From positions 1 to 31,334 of the forward strand of contig CAYGRM010000029.1 in assembly GCA_964352225.1 (NCBI GenBank): a stretch of DNA of 31,334 bases, in the 5' to 3' direction. Positions 17,842-27,161 of this stretch are shown here, in pieces. The notes below the pieces were generated by a model. That model searched no databases and had not been told where the DNA came from. It saw nothing but the letters and a program-made list of their open reading frames with translations. The number at the start of each line of letters is the position of its first letter. Position 1 is the stretch's first letter. This DNA is from CAJQQY01 sp964352225. GTDB lineage: Bacteria > Bacteroidota > Bacteroidia > Chitinophagales > Saprospiraceae. The translations under genes were made by a program, and so were the position numbers.

Positions 17842-18252
17842 AATTGAATAATCTATTTCCTAAAATTCCCATTCACTATCCTATCTCATTTGCCATTTTG
17901 AAATAAAAATAAAAAATCTGATACAGCATTTATAGTATTATCGGTATCATTTATTTTTAAGGAAGAACTAGATTAAATATTGATTAATAAAAACTAGTTT
18001 TAGAGTAGAATATTTTTTATTAATTTAAAGCAATTTTTACCCCTTCACCAATTATCCAAGATCACATCACCTTTTTATTTAAAAGCTATTAAAAAAACTA
18101 ATTCGTAACAGGAGACAAATGACCTAAACATCATATAATCCCTAAATCATTGAATATCAATTGTTTATTCATAATTTTTTATTAGTATTTAAATAAAACC
18201 AAGTAATAACCAGAATAAAATTTCCAAAAACTATTACAAAAAACAAACACAT
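17842..18252. other. 411-bp non-coding leader region of the giant surface protein gene
   Basis: No gene is seen. The only structures are A/T-only or nearly so: the palindrome AAAACTAGTTTT (about 17990-18001) and, around it, ATTAATAAAAA (17983-17993) pairing with TTTTTATTAAT (18014-18024). The latter could be a weak terminator for the gene ending at 17841 or an element in the leader of the 2593-aa gene. No convincing TAnnTTTG promoter was found before 18253. Confidence 0.4.
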
Positions 18253-21200
18253 ATGCGTATTTTCTACATTCTCATTTTTTTATTTTTCCCATTAATTTTG
18301 TTCGGACAATCCAACGATTGTGTGAATGCCACCGTGGTTTGTAATGATGGAAATATTACATTTAATCCACAAGGGGCTGGTTTAGATGACTTTGCTAACC
18401 CTAATAATAATAGTGGGTGCTTAGCAACAGGTGAGCATTCAAGTGCATGGTATTATTTTGAAATTAATGCAGCAGCGCCTCCTAATCAATCGTTAGGTTT
18501 TACCATTAATCCTACTGGAGGAGCTGGTCAAGATTATGATTTTGCTTTATTTGGACCAGATGTTCCTTGTTCTAATTTAGGAAATCCAATTCGTTGTTCT
18601 TATGCTGGACCTGGTTGTGCCTTTTGTCCCCAAACAGGACTTGGGATGGGAACAACTGATCAAACTGAAGGAGCGGGTGGAGATGGATTTGTAAGTGAAA
18701 TTACCGTTCAACCCGGTCAAGGGTATTTTCTATTGGTGGATAATTTTTCTAATAATGGAGTTGGTTTTGACTTATCGTGGACAGGAGATGCAGCAGATGA
18801 TTTAAATTGTATAGCTGATCCTCCTTGTGGATTAATTGCTGAAGCTGGAAATGCTGCTACTGGTTGTGCTGATGGTTCTGCTTTTTCATTGAATGGATCT
18901 GCGATAGGAAATTCTGGAAATGAAACTTATAGTTGGGTTGGAACCAATGGATCAACAGCTTATCTAAATAATCCTAATATTCCTAACCCTTCCTTGACTT
19001 TTCCACCTAATGTGAGTGGGACTTTTGATTTTACATTAACGATTACTGATGATGCATGCATAGATGATGATGTGGTTACGGTTACGATAAATCCTTTACC
19101 GGTAGTTGCGATTACACCTCCTACAGCAATTTGTGATGATGGAAATACTTATACCATTTCAGCTACTCCTCCGGGAGGAGTTTGGAGTTCTAATGTACCA
19201 AATGGAACAGTCGATCCTGCGGTACTTGGTTCAGGGACTTTTATGGTAGATTACACTTATACAGATGCCAACGGATGTTCTAATATGGATATGACTACAG
19301 TAGTCATCAATCCAAGTCCGATTGTTTCGATTGATCCTTTCCAAACACAATTATGTACGAATGATAACCCTGTGTTCTTAACCGCTTCACCGCCGGGAGG
19401 AACATGGAGTCCAAATATACTTGGAGGAGTTTTACTTCCAGGGACTATAGGTTTAGGAGTGTGGACAGTATCATATTCTTATACTGATGCCAATGGTTGT
19501 GATAATATCGATGAAGTGGTCATTAATATTTTTCCAGAACCAACTGCTCTGATTACAGACCCAGGACCATTATGCGAATCAGGTGATCCTGTAACCTTGA
19601 CTGCTAGTCCTACAGGAGGAACTTGGAGTTCAAATGCGACTGGTGGAGTTTTTGATCCGAGTAATTATCCTCCAGGATCGTACCCAGTAACTTATACTTA
19701 TACTGCACCTTTTGGATGTCAAACTACGACCACAATTGATGTTATGGTAGTACCTGCACCAAATGTTGATATTTCCCCAATACCTGTTTTATGTAGTGAT
19801 AGTGCACCTTATACCTTAATGGCAAATCCTTCGGGAGGATCATGGGGACCTAATACACCTGGAGGTGTGGCTGACCCAAGCGTTTTAGGTGTTGGTAGCC
19901 ATACAGCAATTTATATTTATTCAGATCCGACGGGTTGTTTGCTTGTGGCGTCTGCAACGATAACTGTTGAAGGGCCACCTAATGTCGCGATTGTTCCTAT
20001 TTCTGATCTTTGTGTCAATGGATCCCCCTCTACTCTAAATGCTGCCCCAAGTGGTGGAACATGGAGTTTGAATGCACCTAGCGGTGTTTTTGATCCCTCT
20101 ATTGGAATCGGAAATTATAACATTACATACTCTTATACAGACCCTGCGAGTGGATGTTCTGAAACAGCGATGACTACTGTTACGGTAGTTGACCAACCTA
20201 CCGTTGGAATTACTGGTAGTAATTCATTTTGTACAGGAACTTCAACTACCTTAACTGCTGATGCTGGATTTGCTAATTATAATTGGACTGGAGGAGGAAA
20301 TACCAATTCAATTTCAGTATCTACGCCAGGAACTTATACGGTAACTGTCACAGATAATAGTGGATGTACTGCAACTGCTGAACAAATGGTTATTGAAAAC
20401 GCTTCGTTAACCCCAACTATTTCTGGCGCTAATGCGATTTGTGATGGAGCTTCTACCACATTAGATGCGGGTGGTGGCTATATCAGTTATGCGTGGTCAA
20501 GTGGCGAATCAAGTCAAACAGTTTTGGTTTCTACACCGGGATCATTTACTGTAACTGTTACAGATGGTAATGGTTGTACAGGAACTGCAAATGCAAATGT
20601 CTCAGCCAACACATCCCCTGTTCCAACTATCTCTGGTCAAACCTCTTTTTGTCCTGGAGAAAATACCATTTTAGATGCTGGAATTTTTGATATGTATGCT
20701 TGGTCCAATGCAACCTCTGGACAAACTATTACGGTTGTAGCAGCTGGAACTTACACCGTAACTGTAACAGACGGAAATGGTTGTACTGGAACTGCTGAAA
20801 GCATTATTGTTGAAAATACGGTAACTCCTCCTAATATTTCAGGAAATCTTACTTTCTGTCAAGGAAATAATACCGTCCTTGATGGTGGTGGAAGTTATAC
20901 CAATTATACTTGGTCGAATGGAGGCATTTCCCAAACAACCACAATATCAACTGGTGGAAATGTAGGTTTAACAGTAACTGATGGAAATGGATGTGCTTCT
21001 GAAACTTCAGTCATGGTAATAGAAAATAGTTTACCCTTTCCTACTATAACTGGGCCAACATCTATTTGTACGGGGACTTCAACGACCCTTGATGCGGGTG
21101 GTGGTTTTACTAATTACGTTTGGTCAAATACTGAAGTAACCAATTCAATTTCAGTATCAACTGCTGGAACATTTACTGTAACGGTAACGGATAACAATGG

Positions 21201-24200
21201 ATGTACTGGTACTGACCAAGTTACCGTTGACATCACTCCCAATTTACAACCAACCATTACTGGTAATTTATCAATATGTACCGGAGTAATGACTACCCTA
21301 GATGCAGGAGGTGGATATACCAACTACAACTGGTCTAACTCAGAAACCACCAATCCTATTACGACAAATGTTCCCGGAACTTATACCGTTACAGTAACTG
21401 ATGCGGCAGGTTGTACTGGAACAGATCAAGTGGCAGTAACAACTGCACCAGGATTGTCGCCGACTATTTCTGGAAATAATAATTTCTGTATTGGTGAATC
21501 AACCACATTGGATGCTGGCGTTTATGATGATTATATTTGGTCTGATGGTTCTGTAAATCAAACATTAACTGCTACGGCAAATGGCACTTATACTGTAACT
21601 GTTTCTGATGCAGCAGGTTGTACAGGTGTTGCACAAATGATTGTTTCTGAATTTCCCATTCCAGTTCCGCAAATAAGTGGATCAACTTCTTTTTGTACTG
21701 GAACTTCAACTACACTAGATGCAGGAACTTGGAATAATTATATTTGGTCAAATGGTGAAACCACCTCTTCTATAATAGTTTCAATTGCTGGAACTTATAC
21801 GGTGACTATTACTGATGGAAATGGATGCACAGGATTAACTTTTGTTGATATTATTGAAAGTACTTCTTTGAATCCTACCATTGTAGGAAACCTAAATTAT
21901 TGCCCCAATGGATTTACCACATTGGATGCAGGATTTGGTTTTGCCACCTACGAATGGTCGAATGGAGGAGTGGATCAAACCATTGATGTAACGACTTCAG
22001 GCGATTATACGGTTACTGTTTCTGACGCCTCTGGTTGTACTGGAGAAACTACTGTTTTTGTAGATGAAAGTGTTCCTCCTTCCGCAAATATTTTAGGTCA
22101 AAATACATTCTGTACTGGGACAAATACTGTCTTAGATGCAGAAGGCGGTTATATCAATTATGCTTGGTCTGATGGTTCTTCGAATCAAACTTTGACGGTA
22201 ACACAAACGGGAACTTATACCGTTACAGTAACCGATACTAATGGTTGTACTGATGAGACATTCGTCGATGTTCAAGAACTCCAAAATCTGGATCCAGGAC
22301 TTTCTGGAACAAATGTCTTCTGTGAAGGAGGCTCTACTGTGGTCTCTGCGACTGGTGGATTTTTAACCTATACATGGTCAAATAACTCTATGGATCAAAC
22401 TATAGAAGTGATGCAAGAAGGAACTTATACGGTGACGGTAACGGATGCCAATGGTTGTACAGGTTCTGAATCTATTTTCATTGCTCAAAACGATAATCCG
22501 ATTCCAACAATTAGTGGGGACGCTTCTTTCTGTCCAGGCACTTCTACAATTGCTACCGCAACCCCAGGTTTCTTGACCTACCTATGGTCTGACGGTTCTA
22601 CTTTAGAAAATATCAATGTTACTATTGCAGGAGTTTATACGGTTACAGTCACCGATAACAACGGATGTACAGGATCTGCGGAAACGATAATTGATGAGTT
22701 TACTTCTCCTTCCACAACTATTTCAGGGATTCCAAATTTCTGTCCAAATGAATCTACTACCTTAAGTGCAGGAGCTGGATTCTCCAGTTATTTATGGTCA
22801 GATGGAACGACGAATCAAGATGTGATTGCTGATCAAGTAGGAACTTATACCATAACTATTACCGATGGAAATGGATGTACGGCAACTGATGAAATTATTG
22901 TTTCTGAAAATATACCACCAAATCCAAGCATTGTTGGAGCATCTTCTTTTTGTTCTGGAAACTCCACTACATTAGATGCAACTGGAAGTTATACTAATTA
23001 TATTTGGTCGGATGGTTCAACTGATCCAACTCTTTCTGTCAACCAAAGTGGAACTTATACGGTAACGGTAACGGATACTAATGGGTGTACAGGTACCAAT
23101 GAATTAGCTGTTTCTGAAACCACTTCTCTCCTACCTACTTTCACCGGTCAAACTGATTTCTGCCAAAACGAATCTACTCTTATTGAAGCAGAAGCTGGCT
23201 ATTTTTCTTACGTTTGGTCAGATGGAACATTGACTGCTAACAATACAATTACAAATCCAGGCACTTATACTTTAACGGTAACAGATGCTAATGGATGTAC
23301 AGGAACGAATGAAATTTCAATTAATGAAAATGATCCTCCAACTCCAACTATCGCTGGATCTACAACTTTTTGTATTGGTTTTTCCACAACGCTAGATGCT
23401 GGAACTTTCGATCAATATCTTTGGTCCAATGCATCAACCGATCCTACATTAACTGTTAGTACAGAAGGTGTATTTTCAGTTACCGTAACAGATGGGAATG
23501 GTTGCACGGGAATTGCCTCAACTCAAGTTTCTGAAAGTGATCAACTAGAACCTGTAATTTCAGGAGATGATTCTTTCTGTTCTGGAAATTCAACTACACT
23601 AAATGCAGGCGCAGGATTTTTATCTTACATTTGGTCTGATCCAAACAATTCTAACGCTCAAATGATTGATGTCTCCACACCTGGAACATACTCAGTAACT
23701 GTTTCTGATGCAAGTGGTTGTACTGGAGAAACTTCAATAGTTGTTTCAGAAAATATTCCAGTCAATGCCGGTACGGCAAATCCTACTACTGCATTGTGCA
23801 GCGTAGATGGAACCTTAATTAATTTACAAAATGAATTACTTGGAGCTGATCCAAATGGTACTTGGTCAGAAACTTCTGCCAATTTATCTACTGGAAATGC
23901 TTTCGATCCATCTACTGCCTCATTCAATACCAATGGGCAAAATCCGGGAACTTATACTTTCGAATATTTCTTAGCTGGACCTGGTTTTTGTCCAGACGAT
24001 TTTGAAGTAGTAACCATAGTCGTCGAACAAACTCCAATTGCATTTATTGATCAACCAATTGCCTTGGATTGTAATAATCCTACTACGGTTTTAGATGCGA
24101 CTAATTCTATTGGTGGTACTGATTTAATTTACCAATGGACATTAAATGGAAATACTATTTTAGGTGCTGACTCTGCTACTATTACCATCAATTCTGAGGG

Positions 24201-26034
24201 TACTTATGATTTACTGGTTTCATTACCAAACGGATGTTCTGCCACTACTTTCATCGAAATAACTGAGGACTTTGAAGTACCTGAAGTTGATGCTGGGATG
24301 AATCAACAATTAACTTGTCAAGATGGAGAAGCAACCTTGAATGGATCAAGTACTACACCAGGAGTTATTTATAATTGGGATGGACCAGGAATTACTCCGT
24401 TGAATATGAACGATCAAAATCCATTAGTCACGTCTGCAGGAGATTATACCTTAGTTGTAACTAACCCACAAAATGGATGTGAATCTACTGCTGCACTAGT
24501 TGTAGTAACTGCTGATATCAATTCTCCTGTTTTCACCTTAGATGATGTTGATCCTTTGGATTGTAATAATAGTTCTCAGGTTTTATCAGCTCCATTTGCA
24601 AGTAATTTTACTTACCAATGGTTCCTAAATGGAAATCCAATTCCGGGAGCTACTATTCAAGAGTGGGAAGCTACCCAACCTGGAAATTACTCCCTAGAAA
24701 TCACAAATACCGACAATGGTTGTAACGCCACTCAATCCGTAACGGTAGATGAATCAACTGACCCGCCTAATGCAGAAGCAGGCACAGCTGATTTATTAAC
24801 TTGTGATTTAGGAACTGTTTCTTTGAATGGAAATGGTTCTTCAACTGGCAATAATATTACCTACGAATGGTTTGATCCAAATGGTAATCCAATTCCTAAT
24901 TCTAATACGATAACTATTGATGTATCTCAACAAGGGAATTACACTTTGCAAGTCACTAACAACGATAATGGTTGTACGGCAACGGATGCTGTAATAGTCA
25001 ATGCTGATAATAATTTCCCTACTGCTGATGCTGGAACTAATACTAATTTGGATTGTGATTTTAATAGCATACAAATTGGTGGCAACTCTTCAACAGGACC
25101 AAATTTCACTTACTCTTGGTCAACTTCCAATGGAGGTGTTATTACCAATCCAACAAGTGCTAACCCAACTATCAATCAACCGGGAACTTATGAACTGATC
25201 GTCACAGATACAGATAATGGATGTTCCGTTATCGATGCAATAACCATTTCAGAAAATACTAATTTACCAGTTCAAATTGATTATGAATTAATGCCAATTT
25301 CATGTGAAGGAAAAAACGATGGATCGTTGACATTGTTAAACGTAAATGGAGGAACTGGCCCTTATCAATACTCATTCGATGGCGGAGCATTTTCTAGTAT
25401 CAATACTTTCCCATTTTTAGGAGAAGGAGATTATTCTTTGATAGTAACTGATGCCTTGGGATGCGAATTAGAAACCGAAGTGAATCTCGTCGCTCCTCCT
25501 CCATTCATTTTAGATTTAGGAGAAGATATAACAATTGAACTTGGTGAAAGTGCTCAAATAAACGCAATTGCAAGTCAATCTTACGATAGTTTATGGTGGA
25601 GACCAGAGGCGACTCTTCCTTGTGAAAATTGTCCAAATCCAATTGTCAGTCCGCTACAAACTACTGCCTACCAAGCAACTGCGCTTAACTTTAATGGTTG
25701 CGAGGATTCAGATGATATTACCATTTATGTAGAGAAAAAGCGAAACGTATTTATTCCAAATGTATTCACTCCAAACGACGATGGAAACAATGATGTATTC
25801 ATTATTCATGGAGGAATTGATGTGGAAAAAATTCATGTATTAAAAATCTTCAATCGATGGGGAGAACAAATTTTTGAACAAAATGACATTCAGCCAAACG
25901 ATTACTCAGTTGGTTGGGATGGATTCTTCAATGGAGAAAAAATGAATCCAGCAGTCTTTGTTTACTTTGCAGAAATTGAATTTAAGGATGGTCAAAAAAT
26001 CATTTATAAAGGAGATGTTGCGCTGAGAAGATAA
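18253..26034 (+). CDS. Giant multi-repeat surface protein with T9SS type B C-terminal domain
   Basis: A 2593-aa secreted protein. Signal peptide (1-19, ending LFGQ); an N-terminal cysteine-rich beta domain (about 20-185) with EHSSAWYYFEI, DYDFALFGP and EGAGGDGFVS (139-148); an Ig-like region; five ~73-aa modules with GGTWS (about 282-649); a 17-copy array of ~70-aa modules (650-1837), each with two cysteines and the GTYTVTVTDxNGCTG strand; a transition module; five ~83-aa Ig-like modules (about 1927-2339); one SprB unit (2340-2413); a linker; and the C-terminal sorting domain (about 2497-2593) with NVFIPNVFTPNDDGNND, LKIFNRWGEQ and VGWDGFFNG. The C-terminal domain marks T9SS export (established). 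The long disulfide-ready stalk suggests an adhesin or cell-surface filament (inference). No enzyme domain is visible. A strong terminator follows. Confidence 0.92.
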   Translation: MRIFYILIFLFFPLILFGQSNDCVNATVVCNDGNITFNPQGAGLDDFANPNNNSGCLATGEHSSAWYYFEINAAAPPNQSLGFTINPTGGAGQDYDFALFGPDVPCSNLGNPIRCSYAGPGCAFCPQTGLGMGTTDQTEGAGGDGFVSEITVQPGQGYFLLVDNFSNNGVGFDLSWTGDAADDLNCIADPPCGLIAEAGNAATGCADGSAFSLNGSAIGNSGNETYSWVGTNGSTAYLNNPNIPNPSLTFPPNVSGTFDFTLTITDDACIDDDVVTVTINPLPVVAITPPTAICDDGNTYTISATPPGGVWSSNVPNGTVDPAVLGSGTFMVDYTYTDANGCSNMDMTTVVINPSPIVSIDPFQTQLCTNDNPVFLTASPPGGTWSPNILGGVLLPGTIGLGVWTVSYSYTDANGCDNIDEVVINIFPEPTALITDPGPLCESGDPVTLTASPTGGTWSSNATGGVFDPSNYPPGSYPVTYTYTAPFGCQTTTTIDVMVVPAPNVDISPIPVLCSDSAPYTLMANPSGGSWGPNTPGGVADPSVLGVGSHTAIYIYSDPTGCLLVASATITVEGPPNVAIVPISDLCVNGSPSTLNAAPSGGTWSLNAPSGVFDPSIGIGNYNITYSYTDPASGCSETAMTTVTVVDQPTVGITGSNSFCTGTSTTLTADAGFANYNWTGGGNTNSISVSTPGTYTVTVTDNSGCTATAEQMVIENASLTPTISGANAICDGASTTLDAGGGYISYAWSSGESSQTVLVSTPGSFTVTVTDGNGCTGTANANVSANTSPVPTISGQTSFCPGENTILDAGIFDMYAWSNATSGQTITVVAAGTYTVTVTDGNGCTGTAESIIVENTVTPPNISGNLTFCQGNNTVLDGGGSYTNYTWSNGGISQTTTISTGGNVGLTVTDGNGCASETSVMVIENSLPFPTITGPTSICTGTSTTLDAGGGFTNYVWSNTEVTNSISVSTAGTFTVTVTDNNGCTGTDQVTVDITPNLQPTITGNLSICTGVMTTLDAGGGYTNYNWSNSETTNPITTNVPGTYTVTVTDAAGCTGTDQVAVTTAPGLSPTISGNNNFCIGESTTLDAGVYDDYIWSDGSVNQTLTATANGTYTVTVSDAAGCTGVAQMIVSEFPIPVPQISGSTSFCTGTSTTLDAGTWNNYIWSNGETTSSIIVSIAGTYTVTITDGNGCTGLTFVDIIESTSLNPTIVGNLNYCPNGFTTLDAGFGFATYEWSNGGVDQTIDVTTSGDYTVTVSDASGCTGETTVFVDESVPPSANILGQNTFCTGTNTVLDAEGGYINYAWSDGSSNQTLTVTQTGTYTVTVTDTNGCTDETFVDVQELQNLDPGLSGTNVFCEGGSTVVSATGGFLTYTWSNNSMDQTIEVMQEGTYTVTVTDANGCTGSESIFIAQNDNPIPTISGDASFCPGTSTIATATPGFLTYLWSDGSTLENINVTIAGVYTVTVTDNNGCTGSAETIIDEFTSPSTTISGIPNFCPNESTTLSAGAGFSSYLWSDGTTNQDVIADQVGTYTITITDGNGCTATDEIIVSENIPPNPSIVGASSFCSGNSTTLDATGSYTNYIWSDGSTDPTLSVNQSGTYTVTVTDTNGCTGTNELAVSETTSLLPTFTGQTDFCQNESTLIEAEAGYFSYVWSDGTLTANNTITNPGTYTLTVTDANGCTGTNEISINENDPPTPTIAGSTTFCIGFSTTLDAGTFDQYLWSNASTDPTLTVSTEGVFSVTVTDGNGCTGIASTQVSESDQLEPVISGDDSFCSGNSTTLNAGAGFLSYIWSDPNNSNAQMIDVSTPGTYSVTVSDASGCTGETSIVVSENIPVNAGTANPTTALCSVDGTLINLQNELLGADPNGTWSETSANLSTGNAFDPSTASFNTNGQNPGTYTFEYFLAGPGFCPDDFEVVTIVVEQTPIAFIDQPIALDCNNPTTVLDATNSIGGTDLIYQWTLNGNTILGADSATITINSEGTYDLLVSLPNGCSATTFIEITEDFEVPEVDAGMNQQLTCQDGEATLNGSSTTPGVIYNWDGPGITPLNMNDQNPLVTSAGDYTLVVTNPQNGCESTAALVVVTADINSPVFTLDDVDPLDCNNSSQVLSAPFASNFTYQWFLNGNPIPGATIQEWEATQPGNYSLEITNTDNGCNATQSVTVDESTDPPNAEAGTADLLTCDLGTVSLNGNGSSTGNNITYEWFDPNGNPIPNSNTITIDVSQQGNYTLQVTNNDNGCTATDAVIVNADNNFPTADAGTNTNLDCDFNSIQIGGNSSTGPNFTYSWSTSNGGVITNPTSANPTINQPGTYELIVTDTDNGCSVIDAITISENTNLPVQIDYELMPISCEGKNDGSLTLLNVNGGTGPYQYSFDGGAFSSINTFPFLGEGDYSLIVTDALGCELETEVNLVAPPPFILDLGEDITIELGESAQINAIASQSYDSLWWRPEATLPCENCPNPIVSPLQTTAYQATALNFNGCEDSDDITIYVEKKRNVFIPNVFTPNDDGNNDVFIIHGGIDVEKIHVLKIFNRWGEQIFEQNDIQPNDYSVGWDGFFNGEKMNPAVFVYFAEIEFKDGQKIIYKGDVALRR
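19096..20199 (+). repeat. Five in-gene repeats of ~73 aa (GGTWS class)
   Basis: Five tandem modules each contain LC near the start, then TLxASPxGGTWSxN, a GGVxDP turn and a YTYTDxxGC strand. Examples of the core are PPGGVWSSN, PPGGTWSPN, PTGGTWSSN, PSGGSWGPN and PSGGTWSLN. They are related to, but distinct from, the following array. Confidence 0.85.
20200..23763 (+). repeat. Array of 17 tandem ~70-aa Ig-like modules
   Basis: Seventeen consecutive modules of 68-72 aa (3564 nt in all) share the pattern ISGxxxFCxGxSTTLDAG, YxWSxGxxxQT, and GTYTVTVTDxNGCTGT. Every module has one Cys in the FC position and one in the GC position, placed to pair within the module. At DNA level the copies differ at many synonymous positions (GGAACTTATACGGTAACT, GGAACTTACACCGTAACT, GGAACTTATACCGTTACA), so the array is not a product of very recent duplication. 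Confidence 0.92.
24031..25269 (+). repeat. Five ~83-aa Ig-like modules (LDCNN/TYQW class)
   Basis: Five modules follow the pattern LxCxxxxxxL, then a YxW strand with NGNxIPG-type turns, then GxYxLxVTNxxNGC. Starts are marked by LDCNNPTTVLDA, LTCQDGEATLNG, LDCNNSSQVLSA, LTCDLGTVSLNG and LDCDFNSIQIGG. They form a third repeat class within the same protein. Confidence 0.8.
25270..25491 (+). other. Single SprB repeat unit encoded within the giant gene
   Basis: Residues 2340-2413 match the SprB repeat: ISCEGKNDGSLTLLNVNGG, GTGPYQYSFDGG and GEGDYSLIVTDALGC. SprB is the gliding adhesin of Flavobacterium johnsoniae, in which this repeat is present in many copies (established). Here only one copy lies next to the sorting domain. 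Confidence 0.8.
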
Positions 26035-26060
26035 TTTAATTCATAATTTTCTAAAAAAAC

Positions 26061-26096
26061 CAAAAACCGTTGAGAAGACATTTTCAACGGTTTTTG
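26061..26096 (+). terminator. Intrinsic terminator after the giant gene
   Basis: CAAAAACCGTTGA (26061-26073) pairs perfectly with TCAACGGTTTTTG (26084-26096), a 13-bp stem with a 10-nt loop, followed by ATTTTT. It lies 26 nt past the stop at 26034. Confidence 0.85.
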
Positions 26097-26130
26097 ATTT
26101 TTGGAAAATAAAAATCAGTTTTATTACATT

Positions 26131-26138
26131 TACATTTG
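26131..26138 (+). promoter_or_regulatory. -7 element (TACATTTG) for the gene at 26163
   Basis: TACATTTG fits TAnnTTTG, directly after the terminator of the preceding gene. The in-frame TTG at 26136 overlaps it and so would precede the transcript start, which supports the ATG at 26163. No good -33 element is seen. Confidence 0.45.
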
Positions 26139-26162
26139 TGTACCGTTCAAAAAATAAATTCA

Positions 26163-26786
26163 ATGAAAAAAATAATAACCACCACTATATTCATTTTACT
26201 TATTTCCATTCTCGGAAATTCTCAAATGTCTGTTTCAGAACTGAGTAAAGAGACCCACCTTCAACAATTAAAAGATGGAATTTTACTCGTTCAACTTCCA
26301 AATAGTGACAATAAAATAAATATTTTAAGAAAAGAAGGAAATGAAAAACTAGCAAAAAAAGAAGAAAAAGAGATTGATGAAATAAGAGCAAGTATTATAA
26401 AAGGATTTCAAGACGATTGGAATTTTTCAAAAATCTTATTTTTTGAAGCTGAAAATGCCAACCAAGCTTTTCAAAAAAATCCTGAGGTCTTACTCGATGC
26501 CAATCTGAAACCAATCAAGGAAGTTCCTGATTATTTACCTTTATACTCTGTAAGGTATGGTCCTGGCAACCCCAATGGAGAAGTGTACCGGTATAATGGA
26601 ACGGGATTTCAAATTAGGTATGTTAATGATGGAAATTTACAAACTATTAAATATGATACATTTTATCATTGGAAATTAGGCGCTGGATTAAGATCATTTT
26701 TTCAGAATATAGGTAAAGGCTCTATCTCCAAAATCCCGCAACAAATCAACCAGTTCAACTTAAAACTCCAAATGATAAAATTATGA
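26163..26786 (+). CDS. Secreted hypothetical protein
   Basis: A 207-aa protein of unknown family. Starting at ATG 26163, residues 1-20 (MKKIITTTIFILLISILGNS) are a signal peptide; the in-frame TTG at 26136 would add nine residues in front of it and falls inside a promoter-like element, so it was not chosen. The mature part has a charged helix rich in Lys/Glu (about 50-80, EGNEKLAKKEEKEIDEI) followed by a beta-rich half with SVRYGPGNPNGEVYRYNGTGFQIRY. A periplasmic or surface location is expected; no catalytic motif is visible. The stop overlaps the start of the cupin gene (ATGA, 26783-26786), which implies translational coupling and a shared transcript. Confidence 0.65.
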   Translation: MKKIITTTIFILLISILGNSQMSVSELSKETHLQQLKDGILLVQLPNSDNKINILRKEGNEKLAKKEEKEIDEIRASIIKGFQDDWNFSKILFFEAENANQAFQKNPEVLLDANLKPIKEVPDYLPLYSVRYGPGNPNGEVYRYNGTGFQIRYVNDGNLQTIKYDTFYHWKLGAGLRSFFQNIGKGSISKIPQQINQFNLKLQMIKL

Positions 26787-27148
26787 AAACAATTAACCTC
26801 CAAGAGAAATACCACAAAATCAACGAACATTGGTCTCCAAAGATAATTGGAGAACTGAATGGTCAATATGTCAAACTCGCCAAAATAAGCGGCGAATTCA
26901 TTTGGCATTCACATGAGAATGAGGATGAATTATTTATGGTCATCAAAGGAACGCTTTTTATGGATTTTCGTGATCGAACAGAAGTGGTCAAGCAAGGGGA
27001 AATTATCATTGTTCCAAGAGGAGTTGAACATCGTCCTAGAACGAAAAATGAAGAAGTTCAAATTATGCTATTTGAGCCAGCATCAACTATCAATACTGGA
27101 GCACAAGAAAATGAATTCACAAAAAATAATTTAGAAAAAATAATTTAG
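26783..27148 (+). CDS. Single-domain cupin protein
   Basis: A 121-aa cytoplasmic cupin. Motif 1 is WHSHENEDELFMVIKG (41-56), giving metal ligands His42, His44 and Glu49; motif 2 is PRGVEHRP (78-85) with His83. All four expected metal ligands are present. Small cupins of this shape bind a divalent metal and may act as isomerases, dioxygenases or ligand sensors; the reaction cannot be told from sequence. The start overlaps the preceding stop by ATGA. The last codons lie in a 14-bp tandem duplication (27121-27148) whose second copy supplies the stop TAG. Confidence 0.88.
   Translation: MKTINLQEKYHKINEHWSPKIIGELNGQYVKLAKISGEFIWHSHENEDELFMVIKGTLFMDFRDRTEVVKQGEIIIVPRGVEHRPRTKNEEVQIMLFEPASTINTGAQENEFTKNNLEKII
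27121..27148 (+). repeat. 14-bp tandem duplication at the 3' end of the cupin gene
   Basis: AAAAAATAATTTAG occurs twice without a break (27121-27134, 27135-27148), followed by a partial third copy. The unit is not a multiple of three, so the two copies are read in different frames and the second provides the TAG stop. Confidence 0.8.
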
Positions 27149-27161
27149 AAAAAATTTAACA

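Noticed and set aside
20200..23763. Regularly spaced ~210-bp repeats, considered as CRISPR or DNA satellite
   Set aside because: The repeats are in one open frame, differ at synonymous sites and encode Ig-like modules; there are no short identical repeats with unique spacers.
23658..25074. Minus-strand open frames within the giant repeat gene
   Set aside because: These follow from the repetitive codons of the plus strand; similar frames recur in other modules.
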